Positions 46,417 through 58,050 are shown, numbered from the stretch's first letter. The stretch is DNA of 64,000 nt from Falsirhodobacter halotolerans (GCF_022899245.1 NZ_JALJAZ010000001.1:42501-106500); one strand, 5' to 3'. Notes: generated from the letters alone by a model not told the origin. Numbers and translations: made by a program.

Positions 46417-47412
46417 TTACTTTGCCGTATAGATCTGGTCGAAGGTGCCGCCATCGCCGAAATGCTCGGGCTGCGCCTTCGCCCATCCGCCGAAATCGGC
46501 GATGGTGACAAGGTTCAGGTCGGGAAACCGCGCCGCATCCTCGGGCGTGGCGGCGGACGTGTCCCAGGCGCGATAGAAATTCTTCATCGCCAGCGCCTGC
46601 GCCTCCGGGCTGTAAAGGTAGGTCAGGTATTCCTCGGCCAAGGCCCGTTGGTCGTCATTGGCGATGTTGCCGTCCACCACCGTCACGGGGGGTTCGGCCA
46701 GAATGGACACGGAGGGCACGACGATGTCGAATTCGTCCTCGCCCAGTTCCTCCAGGGCCAGCCACGCCTCGTTCTCCCACGCCAGAAGCACGTCGCCGAT
46801 GCCGCGCTGGGTGAAGGTGGTGGTCGATCCGCGCGCGCCGGTGTCCAGCACGGGAACGTTGCGATAGAGTTGGCCCACGAATTCCTTCGGATCACGGCCA
46901 TTTTGTTCGGCCCAGGCCCAGGCCGCCAGATAGTTCCAGCGCGCCCCGCCCGAGGTTTTGGGATTGGGGGTGATCACCTCGATCCCGTCGCCGGTCAGAT
47001 CCCCCCAATCGGCGATGCCCTTGGGGTTCCCGTCGCGCACCAGAAACACGATGGTGGAGGTGTAGGGCGAGGAGCCGTGCGGCAGACGCGATTGCCAATC
47101 CGCCGGGATCTTGCCGGTGGCCGTGGCCACGGCGTCGATATCGGCGGCCAGCGCCAAGGTCACCACATGCGCGTTCAGCCCGTCGATGACCGCGCGGGCC
47201 TGGGCGCCCGATCCGGCATGGGTGGTGTCGATGCGTGGGGCATCATGGCCCTCGGCCCGCCAGTGGTCGATGAACAAGGCGTTGTATTGACGATAGAATT
47301 CGCGCGTCGGGTCGTAGGACGCGTTCAGCAATTGCTGCGCATGGCCAACGGTGGGGGTCATGGACAGGGCCGCCATGACGGCAAGGGCAAGGGTCGGATA
47401 TCGGCGGGGCAT
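46417..47412 (-). CDS. sbp: Sulfate-binding periplasmic protein
   Basis: A 331-residue periplasmic receptor for sulfate or thiosulfate. The signal peptide ends near TVGHAQQ. The mature part begins LLNASYDPTREFYRQYNALF, the Sbp signature, with the typical THAGSGAQARAVIDGL, TPNPKTSGGARWNYLAAW and ARGSTTTFTQRGIGDVLLAW blocks that build the ligand pocket. The start at 47412 is preferred because the 13 upstream residues are charged. It opens the cys operon and is divergent from galE. Confidence 0.95.
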   Translation of the reverse strand: MPRRYPTLALAVMAALSMTPTVGHAQQLLNASYDPTREFYRQYNALFIDHWRAEGHDAPRIDTTHAGSGAQARAVIDGLNAHVVTLALAADIDAVATATGKIPADWQSRLPHGSSPYTSTIVFLVRDGNPKGIADWGDLTGDGIEVITPNPKTSGGARWNYLAAWAWAEQNGRDPKEFVGQLYRNVPVLDTGARGSTTTFTQRGIGDVLLAWENEAWLALEELGEDEFDIVVPSVSILAEPPVTVVDGNIANDDQRALAEEYLTYLYSPEAQALAMKNFYRAWDTSAATPEDAARFPDLNLVTIADFGGWAKAQPEHFGDGGTFDQIYTAK

Positions 47413-47483
47413 GAAGGTCTCCTCGTCGGGGGCACGCGGGATGCGCGTCATGACGATAATAACGACAGCTTCACTAGATTTTT

Positions 47484-47506
47484 AAAAGAGAACGTTTTTC
47501 TCTTTT
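47484..47506. promoter_or_regulatory. Inverted repeat between sbp and galE
   Basis: A perfect 9-bp A+T-rich inverted repeat, AAAAGAGAA-CGTTT-TTCTCTTTT, lies 71 bases upstream of sbp and 119 upstream of galE. It is a candidate binding site for a sulfur regulator controlling the cys operon, since no gene ends here and it is not needed as a terminator. Confidence 0.55.
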
Positions 47507-47625
47507 CGGTCGGAACAAGCCGTTCCCTTATCCGCCGAACGGGGGCCTGTCCGCACCGCAGCCGCTTGTCTTTCGCCGCCCGCCTGCGGCATGACTGGGC
47601 GCAGGGCAACGTCGGAAGGATTGCA

Positions 47626-48612
47626 ATGGCATCTCATGTTCTGGTCACGGGGGGGGCGGGCTATATCGGCGCGCATGCCTGCAAGGTTCTCAAGGCTGCG
47701 GGCTTCGTTCCGGTGACATTCGACAACATCTCCACCGGGTGGGAGGAGGCGGTGAAGTTCGGTCCCCTGTTCAAGGGCGACCTGATGAACCGCGCCGACA
47801 TCGACGCGGTCCTGGTGCAGTACAAGCCGGTGGCGGTGATGCATTTCGCCGCGCTGTCGCTGGTGGGCGAATCGATGAAGCATCCGGGCCTTTACTGGCG
47901 GGTGAACGTGAACGGCGCGCTGAACCTGCTGGAGGCGACGGTCGCGGCTGGGATCAGGAACTTCGTCTTTTCCTCCACCTGCGCCACCTATGGCGATCAG
48001 GATGGCGTTCTGCTGAACGAAGACACGCCGCAGCGGCCCATCAATTCCTATGGCGGATCGAAGCTGGCGATCGAGGAGATGGTGCGCAACTTCTCGGCCG
48101 CGTATGACCTGCGTCATGTGATCTTCCGCTATTTCAACGTGGCGGGTGCCGACCCCGAGGCCGAGGTGGGCGAACAGCACACGCCTGAGACGCACCTGAT
48201 CCCGCTGATGCTGGACGCGGTCGCGGGCAAGCGCCCGGCGCTGACGGTGTTCGGGACGGATTACCCCACGCGCGACGGCACCTGCGTGCGCGATTACGTT
48301 CATGTCATGGATCTGGTGGATGCCCATGTGCTGGGCCTGAAATGGCTGTTGGAGGGCAAGGACAGCCGTGTCTTCTGTCTGGGCACCGGCAACGGTTTTT
48401 CGGTGACCGAGGTGATCGACGCCTCCCGCGCGGTGACCAACCGCGACGTGCCCATGACCTATGGCGACCGCCGCCCCGGCGATGCGGTCACGCTGGTGTC
48501 GGGATCGGAAGCGGCGATACGCGATCTGGGATGGGAGCCGAAACGGTCCACCCTGCGCGACATGATCGGCGATGCCTGGCGCTGGGCGCAGGCCGAACCG
48601 TTCAAGGCGTGA
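47626..48612 (+). CDS. galE: UDP-glucose 4-epimerase
   Basis: A 328-residue epimerase that interconverts UDP-glucose and UDP-galactose. The NAD motif TGGAGYIGAH is at residues 8-17, the catalytic serine/threonine region SSTCATYG at 116-123, and the catalytic YGGSK at 142-146. The start at 47626 follows GGAAGGA. It supplies UDP-galactose for the UDP-galactopyranose mutase three genes on. It is followed by a hairpin at 48620-48642 and a convergent gene. Confidence 0.95.
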   Translation: MASHVLVTGGAGYIGAHACKVLKAAGFVPVTFDNISTGWEEAVKFGPLFKGDLMNRADIDAVLVQYKPVAVMHFAALSLVGESMKHPGLYWRVNVNGALNLLEATVAAGIRNFVFSSTCATYGDQDGVLLNEDTPQRPINSYGGSKLAIEEMVRNFSAAYDLRHVIFRYFNVAGADPEAEVGEQHTPETHLIPLMLDAVAGKRPALTVFGTDYPTRDGTCVRDYVHVMDLVDAHVLGLKWLLEGKDSRVFCLGTGNGFSVTEVIDASRAVTNRDVPMTYGDRRPGDAVTLVSGSEAAIRDLGWEPKRSTLRDMIGDAWRWAQAEPFKA

Positions 48613-48619
48613 CATGCGC

Positions 48620-48642
48620 CCCCGGCCCCATTCGGGCCGGGG
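48620..48642. terminator. Bidirectional terminator after galE
   Basis: A perfect 9-bp stem, CCCCGGCCC-CATTC-GGGCCGGGG, lies between the galE stop and the convergent sulfotransferase-like gene. It can serve both strands. Confidence 0.65.
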
Positions 48643-48651
48643 CGACCCCCC

Positions 48652-49647
48652 TTACTTGTCCTTCGGTTGCGCGAAATGGCGGACCAGTTCGCGCATGTAG
48701 GGGGCGACCATCTTTTCCATCAGCACGGCGGGATCGGCGGGCAGGGAGGGCACCGCCACCGCCTCGGAGGTTGCGGGAAGCGGGTCGAGGAACAGATCGT
48801 CCCGCCCGAAGAAGCGGCGGGCGATCGCCTGGTTGCCGGGGCCGTATTCGGCCATGATGTCCGCCCGCAGATCGTGGGGGATCAAGAGGTTTGAGGTTTG
48901 CCCCCGCCGGATGTCCTTGTTGACCGCCTCGGCAAACTCGATCAGCTTCAGGCGCAGGCCCATCGGCGCGTCGATGAACGGCAGGTGCCGCACGAATTCC
49001 GACATGTCGGGGCACAGGCTTATGTTCTCGCCCCCGGCGGGTTCCAGCGCATTCCACCCGTCGAACCCGAACTGCCGGCAGAACGCGGCGATCGGGCCGT
49101 CGGGCATCTGCCGGCGTTCGAAGACGTAAGGGACCACACTGCCCGCCCCGAACACCTCCTCGATCCGGGCGATGTATCCGGCATAGTCGATCCAGTGGAA
49201 GTCCTTCCGCCGGGCCAGGAAATCGGGCCACGACATATGGCAGAACTTGGGATCCCATTGCCCCTTCACGTTCTGCGCCCACCAGCTTTCCAGCCAGAGA
49301 TCCTGGCGGCGCATCGCGAAGATGACCTTCACATGAAAATGTTCGGCGAAACCGGCCAGGGGGGACAGGTCCTGCCGCGTGCTCACGGCCTCGTCGCTCA
49401 TGACAAGGGCATGGATCGGGACGGTTTGGCTGTCGGCCCGCTTGACCAGATCGAGGGCCACCTTCCGCGCGGTCGTGCGGCCCGAAAAGATGTTGTTGAA
49501 GACGCCGATATGCCGCTGAACCCCCAGCGGATACAGAATCCCCGCATCGCGCAGGAGCGTCCAGTTCTTCTTCATGATCGCCTGGATGGCGGTGGTCGCG
49601 GTCCGGTGCACCCCGATGTGAAGATAAAGTTCGCGTTTGTTGCCCAA
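48652..49647 (-). CDS. Sulfotransferase-like protein, copy 1
   Basis: A 331-residue cytoplasmic protein. The N-terminal YLHIGVHRTATTAIQAIMKK resembles the 5'-phosphosulfate loop of PAPS-dependent sulfotransferases, with arginine where many have lysine, and VIFAMRRQDLWLESWW resembles the 3'-phosphate-binding strand. The rest is not conserved enough to name a substrate. A second protein of the same type follows upstream on the same strand, and polysaccharide genes surround both, so sulfation of a surface sugar is plausible. Confidence 0.72.
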   Translation of the reverse strand: MGNKRELYLHIGVHRTATTAIQAIMKKNWTLLRDAGILYPLGVQRHIGVFNNIFSGRTTARKVALDLVKRADSQTVPIHALVMSDEAVSTRQDLSPLAGFAEHFHVKVIFAMRRQDLWLESWWAQNVKGQWDPKFCHMSWPDFLARRKDFHWIDYAGYIARIEEVFGAGSVVPYVFERRQMPDGPIAAFCRQFGFDGWNALEPAGGENISLCPDMSEFVRHLPFIDAPMGLRLKLIEFAEAVNKDIRRGQTSNLLIPHDLRADIMAEYGPGNQAIARRFFGRDDLFLDPLPATSEAVAVPSLPADPAVLMEKMVAPYMRELVRHFAQPKDK

Positions 49648-49762
49648 GGTGAACCTTCCGTCTGTCTGCGTGGCCGTCTGAAGGCGCGGATCGCCGGATG
49701 CCGTGCGACGGGCGATGTAGCCCGGAAGGGCGGGAATTCCAAGACGCGGGGCGCGCGTCCGG

Positions 49763-52139
<2,377 letters not shown>

Positions 52140-52140
<1 letters not shown>

Positions 52141-53081
52141 TGCGCATCGCCGCCGTTGTCGTCACCTTCAACCGGCGGACGCATCTGCAGGTGACGGTGG
52201 CCCGCCTGCTGGCCGAACCGCTGGATCACATCCTGATCGTGGACAGCGGGTCCACCGACGGCAGCCGTGCCTGGCTGGCGGGCCAGACCGATCCCCGGAT
52301 CACGGTGGTGGAGATGGCGCATAACGGCGGCGGCGCGCTGGGGTTTGAGACCGGAATGCGCGAGGCGGTGGCGCGCTTCGATCCCGACTGGCTTTTGCTG
52401 ATGGACGACGATGCCCGCCCCGAACCGGGCGCGGTCGCGGCCTTCCGGGCGATGGCCCCCGAAGCGGATGTGGTGGCCGGGGCCGTGCGCTATCCCGACG
52501 GGACGATCTGCGACATGAACCGCCCGTGGATCAACCCCTTCTCCGGCCCGTCGATCTTCTTGCGCACCCTTCTGGGCGGTGGGCGGGAGGCGTTTCATGT
52601 CGGCCCTGCCGATTACGCAAGCGAGCAGCCGAAAACGATCCACGGCGCGTCCTTCGTGGGCCTGTTCCTGTCACGCAGGGCGGTGGCGGCGGGCGGCTAT
52701 CCCGATGGGCGCATGTTCATCTATGGCGATGACGTGCATTACACGCTGGGGCTGTCGGCCAAGGGAATGGCGTCGATTTTCGCGCCCAGCTTGCGGTTTG
52801 AACACGACTGTTCCACCCTGGCGCGGGGGGATGTGTTCCGCCCGCTGTGGAAGACCTATTACCATCACCGCAACCTCTGGCGCGTCTATCGCCGGGCGGC
52901 GGGGCCGGTGCTGTTCTGGCCGCTGATCGCGCTGATGGTGCCGAAATGGATGATGAAGGGGGGCAACCTGCCCCCGGACGACCGCCGGATCTATCGCCAC
53001 CTGATCCGTCTGGCGATCGCGGATGCGGCGCGGGGGAACCTGTCGCGCCCCCACGCCGAAATCCTGTCCCGCGCGGATTAG
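52140..53081 (+). CDS. GT2 glycosyltransferase, galactofuranosyl type
   Basis: A 313-residue family 2 glycosyltransferase. VVVTFNRRTHLQVTVARLL opens the nucleotide-sugar domain, the metal-binding DDD is at residues 89-91 (LLLMDDDARPEPG), and FIYGDDVHYTLGLSAKGM provides the acceptor-side acidic residues; IHGASFVGLFLSRRAV is typical of GlfT-like enzymes. The start overlaps the glf stop by one base (TGATG), so the donor maker and transferase are coupled. It probably adds galactofuranose to a surface polysaccharide. A C-terminal hydrophobic patch may bring it to the membrane. Confidence 0.88.
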
Positions 53082-54385
53082 GCCCAGCGTCCGATGGCCA
53101 GCATCCGCACCGTGATCGTCCCCGAGGTCGACACGGCGGCATAAAGCCGGGTGGCCACGTTCTGCACCGCCGGGGCCGCCGCCGCCGCCCAGATGCCAAC
53201 ATGACCCGGTTGCACCATCACGACGGGGGCCGCCACGAAGGCCGCGGGATAGGTCCATGTGGCCTGCGCCGACTGGAACAGCGCGCCGTGGGTCGTCGTG
53301 ACCCCGCCCGATACGGCGACGGTCCCGAAACAGATCAGCGTGCCGTCCGCCAGACGCAGGAACTCCCCGCTGGCGGCGCTTCCGCGCTGCATCACGGCCC
53401 CGGTCGGCACCTCCCCCTCACGGGCGACCGGACCCACCATGTTCAGTTTGTGCAGCAGTTCGGCCCAGGGCGCGCCGTTGTGACGGACATGGGCATGGGG
53501 CACGTCGCCCGCGCGGCCCACGGCGATCTGCGCGGCGCTGCTGCCGTCCCCGCCCAGATGCAGCATCGACATCTGCGCGGCGGGCGCGTTCGACGGCGCC
53601 TCGGCCCAAGCGTAAAGCCCCGACGGCCCGCCGAACAGGGCGGAGGCGTTGCCAAGCGCGGGCAGGGTGTGCGGCCGATCGGTGCCGATGCCGAACGCGC
53701 CCACCCGCATCAGCTTGTCCGCGCCCGCATCCTGCGCGTCGGCCTGCACCGCCGCGCCGCTGACCGCGCCGGTCCGGCCATTGATCCGAAGCGCCTCCAC
53801 CCAGGCGCTGCCGTTGGCGCTGGTCTTGATCGACAGATCGTCGGTGCCGTTCAACCCGATCTCGGCCCGCCCGGACCAATTGGACTGATACAGCAGGCTG
53901 GCGGTGTCGGTCGTCGCGGCCTTGTTGATCTTGACCTGATGTCCGGCCCCCGCATGGGTCAGCAGCGTCGCGGGCGACGACACGCTCAGCCGATTCGTGG
54001 CGTCGGCGGTGGCCGAGACGCCGATGCGGGCCGCCTCCAGCCCCCGCTCGCGCCCCGCGCTCCACGCGCTGCCGGTCCAAAGCAGGTCGCCCCCATCCTC
54101 CAGCACATGCACGCTCCAGCCGCGCCGCGGGGCGAAGAACTGCCAGGCGTTGCCCGACCAAAGCGCGATCCGGTTCTCCTTCCCGGCAAAGGCCGCCGTG
54201 GCCGATCCGCCGACCAGATACCGCGCCCCGGCGTCCGGGGCCGCGGGCGGGTCCGACAGGCGCGCGGTCACCACGGGCTGGACCAGAACGTCCAGCGCCC
54301 GAAGCGCTTCGTTATGGGTGACGTGCTTTTGCGCCTGCGCCGGTTGGATCAGGGGCAGGGACAGGATCGGCGTGGTGTCGGACAT
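53078..54385 (-). CDS. DUF2793 protein, GTA-spike-like
   Basis: A 435-residue protein. The N-terminal part (LPLIQPAQAQKHVTHNEALR ... VLVQPVVTARLSD, then GNAWQFFAPRRGW) is the DUF2793 domain, found in alphaproteobacterial phage-like tails and, as I recall, in the head-spike protein GhsB of the Rhodobacter gene transfer agent. The C-terminal part is glycine- and alanine-rich with a beta-strand pattern typical of fibrous receptor-binding proteins. No phage genes adjoin it; instead it lies inside a polysaccharide locus, convergent with the GT2 gene (4-base overlap). Confidence 0.78.
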   Translation of the reverse strand: MSDTTPILSLPLIQPAQAQKHVTHNEALRALDVLVQPVVTARLSDPPAAPDAGARYLVGGSATAAFAGKENRIALWSGNAWQFFAPRRGWSVHVLEDGGDLLWTGSAWSAGRERGLEAARIGVSATADATNRLSVSSPATLLTHAGAGHQVKINKAATTDTASLLYQSNWSGRAEIGLNGTDDLSIKTSANGSAWVEALRINGRTGAVSGAAVQADAQDAGADKLMRVGAFGIGTDRPHTLPALGNASALFGGPSGLYAWAEAPSNAPAAQMSMLHLGGDGSSAAQIAVGRAGDVPHAHVRHNGAPWAELLHKLNMVGPVAREGEVPTGAVMQRGSAASGEFLRLADGTLICFGTVAVSGGVTTTHGALFQSAQATWTYPAAFVAAPVVMVQPGHVGIWAAAAAPAVQNVATRLYAAVSTSGTITVRMLAIGRWA

Positions 54386-54441
54386 GGCTCTCTCCGCAAG
54401 GTTCGGCCGCGATCCTAGGGAGCGGCGCCTTGCGCAAAGGT

Positions 54442-54463
54442 GGCGGCACCGCGCGGTGCCGCC
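54442..54463. terminator. 22-base palindrome after kpsM
   Basis: A perfect 22-base palindrome (GGCGGCACCGC and its complement) starts six bases past the kpsM stop on the minus strand. It should end the kps transcript and shield the DUF2793 gene from read-through. There is no T-run. Confidence 0.6.
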
Positions 54464-54469
54464 GCAACA

Positions 54470-55285
54470 TCACCGCTCCAACCCGGCCAGATAGCCGCGC
54501 CGCATGAACAAAAGCCCCAGCATGATCATCCCCAGCGAGAGGCCGAAGCAATAGGCGAGCGAGACGAATTGCGGATCATAGGTGGGATAGAATCCGCTTC
54601 GCACCATGGCCACACCCTGCGCCATCGGAAACCATTCGATGATGTGACGGACCTTCGGGGGAAGATCCTCGACCAGAAAGAAGATGCCCGACACGAGGAA
54701 CAGCGGGCGGCTCAGGATGCCCCACAATTCGCCCCAGACGGGGAAATAGCCCACCATCAGACAGTTGATCAGACCGATGCCCAGCCCCAGCGTCGCCATG
54801 ATGGCGATCCCTGCGAACAGGGGAAAGGGCCGGATCATCGTATGCGCATCGACGAAGCTGAGGATGATCGTCATCACCAGCGCAAAGATCACCAGTTGCG
54901 TCAGCAGGTTCAAGGTGAAGCGCGCCAGCACCGAATCGATCCACGTCACCCGGGAATAGGCCAGAAGGGGCTTGGAATAGTTGATCGAGTTCGTGATCCG
55001 TGCCGTCACCTGATTGAACATGTTGAACGGCATCACCCCCGCCGCATAGAACACCAGAAAGCTGGTGCCCAAGGGCGGCGTCCGCACGATCATCGAAAAC
55101 GCCATCGCCATGACCGCCGTGGTCCCCAGGGGGGAGATGATGGCCCAGATATACCCGCCGGGAGAGGATCCGTAAGACGTGCTCATCTCCCGCTGGATCA
55201 ACGAGATGAACACCCGCAACGAGGCCAGCTTCGGCATGGGAAGCTGCGGCGCCTCGGCGGGGTGGGGGCGGGGCGTGTCACTCAT
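54470..55285 (-). CDS. kpsM: Polysaccharide ABC exporter permease
   Basis: A 271-residue ABC-2-type membrane protein with six hydrophobic segments (about 60-80, 90-105, 130-155, 165-185, 190-210, 240-260). The N-terminal SLIQREMSTSYGSSPGGYIW and the LFLVSGIFFLVEDLPPKVRH block are the KpsM pattern. It exports capsular polysaccharide across the inner membrane with KpsT. The ATG at 55285 overlaps kpsT by eight bases; another ATG two codons upstream is possible. Confidence 0.9.
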   Translation of the reverse strand: MSDTPRPHPAEAPQLPMPKLASLRVFISLIQREMSTSYGSSPGGYIWAIISPLGTTAVMAMAFSMIVRTPPLGTSFLVFYAAGVMPFNMFNQVTARITNSINYSKPLLAYSRVTWIDSVLARFTLNLLTQLVIFALVMTIILSFVDAHTMIRPFPLFAGIAIMATLGLGIGLINCLMVGYFPVWGELWGILSRPLFLVSGIFFLVEDLPPKVRHIIEWFPMAQGVAMVRSGFYPTYDPQFVSLAYCFGLSLGMIMLGLLFMRRGYLAGLER

Positions 55286-55967
55286 CCTCATCCTCGTCCG
55301 ATTCGTCCTTGGCGTTCATGATCGACCGGTGAAGCTGGATCGCCTCCTCCAGATCGTCGAAATAATACATCCGCCCGCGATAGAGGACCGCCCCCGCGTT
55401 GCACATCCGGCGCAGTTCGGGCATGGCGTGCGACACCACGATCGCGCCCGACGTGGCCAGACGCTGCCGGAAGATCGCGGTGCTTTTCTTGCGAAACGCC
55501 GCGTCGCCCACCGCCATCACCTCATCCACAAGATAGGTGTCGAACGGAATGCCCATGGACACGCCAAAGGCGATCCGCGCCCGCATCCCTTGGGAATAGG
55601 TGCGGACCGGCAGATGCATGTGCGACCCGATCTCGGCGAAATCGGCCACGAAATCCACCAGTTCGTCGCTGTCCACGCCATAGATGCGGGCCACGAAGCG
55701 GATGTTCTGCGCGCCGGTCATGTCGCCGTGGAAACTGCCGCCGAACCCCACGGGCCAGGAAATCGTCCCGGTCTTGACGATGCGCCCCTGATCGGTGGCC
55801 AGACGCCCGCCGATCAGCTGCATGATCGTCGACTTGCCCTCGCCGTTGCGCCCCAGAAGGGCCAGCGAGACGCGGTCGGGAATGGTCAGCGTCTGGTTGG
55901 CCAGAATGACCTTCCGGCCCCCGTCGGGGGTGGGAAACGATTTGCTGACCCCTTCGAACCGGATCAT
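55278..55967 (-). CDS. kpsT: Polysaccharide ABC exporter ATPase
   Basis: A 229-residue ATP-binding subunit. Walker A is LGRNGEGKST at residues 38-47, the signature YSQGMRARIAFG, and Walker B YLVDEVMAVGD, all typical of KpsT/Wzt-type exporters. The acidic tail (DESDEDEDE) is unusual. Two bases separate it from kpsE. Together KpsM and KpsT move the finished glycan out of the cytoplasm. Confidence 0.92.
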   Translation of the reverse strand: MIRFEGVSKSFPTPDGGRKVILANQTLTIPDRVSLALLGRNGEGKSTIMQLIGGRLATDQGRIVKTGTISWPVGFGGSFHGDMTGAQNIRFVARIYGVDSDELVDFVADFAEIGSHMHLPVRTYSQGMRARIAFGVSMGIPFDTYLVDEVMAVGDAAFRKKSTAIFRQRLATSGAIVVSHAMPELRRMCNAGAVLYRGRMYYFDDLEEAIQLHRSIMNAKDESDEDEDE

Positions 55968-55969
55968 CG

Positions 55970-57379
55970 TCAGCGCCGGTCGCGCAGGGAGTAATAGACG
56001 AGGCTGCCGATCGCCCAGGCAAGGAACGTGAACAGCGCGACCAGCGCGGTGTTCAGCCCGCGCTGGGGAAACTGCGATTTCTCGGCCAGGGTCGGGCGGA
56101 TATAGGCCGCAAGATATCGGTTGCGGCGGTTCGCCTCGGCAATGGCGGCATCGTAATTGGCCAGCGCGGTCGTATAGGCGCGTTCGGCGAATTCACGGTC
56201 CACCGTCAGCCGTTCGAATTCGGCCACGATGCTGGCATAGCTTTCGCCGGTGGTGTTCACCGCCTCGCCGCCGAATTTCGACCGTTCCGTGGCGATGCGC
56301 TGGCGGATCACATCCACCCGCCGCGTCGCCTGCGTCACGCGCGGGTCGGTTTCGCTGGTCGAACTTTGCAGGATGTCCTGTTCCACCAGCGCGGTGGTCA
56401 GCTGCTGCTGCAGGGCGGCGATGATGGCCGACTGGCTTTGCAGGTCGGCATTGATGTCCACGATCTGGTTGCGCACGCGAAAGGTGGTCAGCGCCTCGCG
56501 CGCGGTCTTCAACCGTTCCAGCGCGATGTCCAGATCATCGCTGGCATATCGCGTCGCATCTTCGCGCGCGGTCATCGACAGGTTGTTGACCAAGGTCATC
56601 GCTTGGGTCTCGATCGCTTCGGCAATCGCCTTGGCATCGTCCGGGCGGAACGCCAGAACCTGCAGTTCCGTCAGACCCGATCCGCTGTCATAGGCGATGC
56701 GGATCATCTTGCGCCAGTAATCCGTCAGATCCTCCAGCGTGCCGTCCGCGTCGAACCGCATCAGGATATCCGCCTCGGGGCGGGTATAGAGGGTGCGCAG
56801 GTCCACCTGCCCATCGACGGCGCGCACCATGTCCGGGCTGCGCAGGAATTCGTAGACGATGTCGCTGTCATTGGCGCTGTTGGATCCGCCCAGCGTCGTG
56901 GACAGGCCGCCCAGAAAGTCGGACGCGGCCGAAGAGCTGTCCTCGCTGCGCATCGTGAAGGCCAGCGTGGAGGAATATTGATCCGACGCCCAGAGATAGA
57001 GATAGGAGGCCGTCGCCAGCACCGGCAGGATCACGACCAGCACAAAGGCCATAAGAATGCCCCGGTGGCGCGGCTTGATGCGCGCCAGACCCGCGGCCTT
57101 GATCGGGGTGGGCGCTTCGGGGTCGGTCTTCAGGTCGGCCAGACGCGGAAAGGCGTTCGGCCCCTTGCCGCCCGGCCCGCCGTTGCCCGGTCCTCCGTTA
57201 CCCGGCCCCCCCTTTCCCGGCCCCCCCTGACCGCCACCCGGCTTGGCCGGGACCTTCGGGGCCTCCGCCGCCTGACCTTCGGCCGCGGGGGCCGCCGGAT
57301 CGGGAGAGACGGTCTTGTCCTTGGCATCCTCCGCCGGTTTGGCAGGCGAAGGCGGGGTCGTAGAAGAAGTTTGGGTCAT
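55970..57379 (-). CDS. kpsE: Polysaccharide export inner-membrane protein, KpsE type
   Basis: A 469-residue membrane-periplasmic co-export protein. A disordered N-terminus rich in proline, alanine and glycine includes a run of GGPG(K/N)G repeats (residues 48-72). A membrane segment follows at about 109-131 (ILMAFVLVVILPVLATASYL), then a periplasmic domain with long coiled coil (about 270-400), and a second membrane segment at about 443-466. This two-helix layout is that of KpsE/BexC-type proteins, which bridge inner and outer membranes for capsule export. It is the first gene of the kps operon. Confidence 0.88.
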   Translation of the reverse strand: MTQTSSTTPPSPAKPAEDAKDKTVSPDPAAPAAEGQAAEAPKVPAKPGGGQGGPGKGGPGNGGPGNGGPGGKGPNAFPRLADLKTDPEAPTPIKAAGLARIKPRHRGILMAFVLVVILPVLATASYLYLWASDQYSSTLAFTMRSEDSSSAASDFLGGLSTTLGGSNSANDSDIVYEFLRSPDMVRAVDGQVDLRTLYTRPEADILMRFDADGTLEDLTDYWRKMIRIAYDSGSGLTELQVLAFRPDDAKAIAEAIETQAMTLVNNLSMTAREDATRYASDDLDIALERLKTAREALTTFRVRNQIVDINADLQSQSAIIAALQQQLTTALVEQDILQSSTSETDPRVTQATRRVDVIRQRIATERSKFGGEAVNTTGESYASIVAEFERLTVDREFAERAYTTALANYDAAIAEANRRNRYLAAYIRPTLAEKSQFPQRGLNTALVALFTFLAWAIGSLVYYSLRDRR

Positions 57380-57538
57380 GAGGGTAATTTCACATGGCGG
57401 GGCACAGGGGACGACGCGACCTCCCCCGTTCCGCTGCGGACACCTGTCACGGGCGTGTCCAACGGGTTTCGGGACAGACGATCTCTACAACGCGCCCTTC
57501 TTTTTGGCAATAACGGCCCAAGGCGCGGGTGGGCGGCG

Positions 57539-57560
57539 AAAAACGCCCCCAGGCAGGGGG
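57539..57560 (-). terminator. Terminator of Nudix gene
   Basis: On the minus strand, CCCCC-TGCCT-GGGGG is followed by CGTTTTT, a textbook Rho-independent terminator. It lies 40 bases past the Nudix stop codon. The rest of the 221-base gap should hold the kps promoter. Confidence 0.8.
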
Positions 57561-57600
57561 TTGGCCGCGTGCGCCCCGCCCGGGGCACGGCAACGTTACC

Positions 57601-58050
57601 TCAGCCGAAGCGGCGCAGCGTGTCGGCCAGCACGGCGCGGTCGCCGTCGGACCCCAGAAGTGCCACCGCCTCCGATGCCGGCAGCCAGACGGCCCGATGG
57701 TCGGCTTCCGTCGGCGGCCCCAGCCGCAGGACGGGGCGGGCCAGCCAGATCTGGCAGACCTTTTCGGCCCACATGTCGTATTCGGGCATGAAGGTGAACC
57801 GGCGATAGGTGCCGACATGGCGGTGCAGGGCGATGCGCCAGCCCGTCTCCTCCAGAACCTCGCGGTGCAGGGCGGCGATGGGGGGCTCCCCCCGGTCGAT
57901 GCCGCCGCCCGGCAGCTGGAACTCCGGCTGCGGCGCGGTCTGGAATGTCGTCAGAACCTCCGTCCCGCGCAGGCAGACGGCATAGATCCCCGGCCTGCGC
58001 CGATACCGCTGCCCCGGCCGAACCGCTTCGCCATAACGTCGGATCATCAT
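57601..58050 (-). CDS. Nudix hydrolase
   Basis: A 149-residue Nudix protein. The motif GGGIDRGEPPIAALHREVLE plus ETGW carries the metal-binding glutamates of the GX5EX7REUXEEXGU box. The Nudix family cleaves nucleoside diphosphates linked to another group; the exact substrate is not clear. The ATG at 58050 follows AAGGGGG and a second ATG comes right after it; a longer start at 58065 lacks a ribosome site. It is divergent from hslO, with a 12-base palindrome, GCCTATATAGGC, at 58077-58088 between them. Confidence 0.85.
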   Translation of the reverse strand: MMIRRYGEAVRPGQRYRRRPGIYAVCLRGTEVLTTFQTAPQPEFQLPGGGIDRGEPPIAALHREVLEETGWRIALHRHVGTYRRFTFMPEYDMWAEKVCQIWLARPVLRLGPPTEADHRAVWLPASEAVALLGSDGDRAVLADTLRRFG

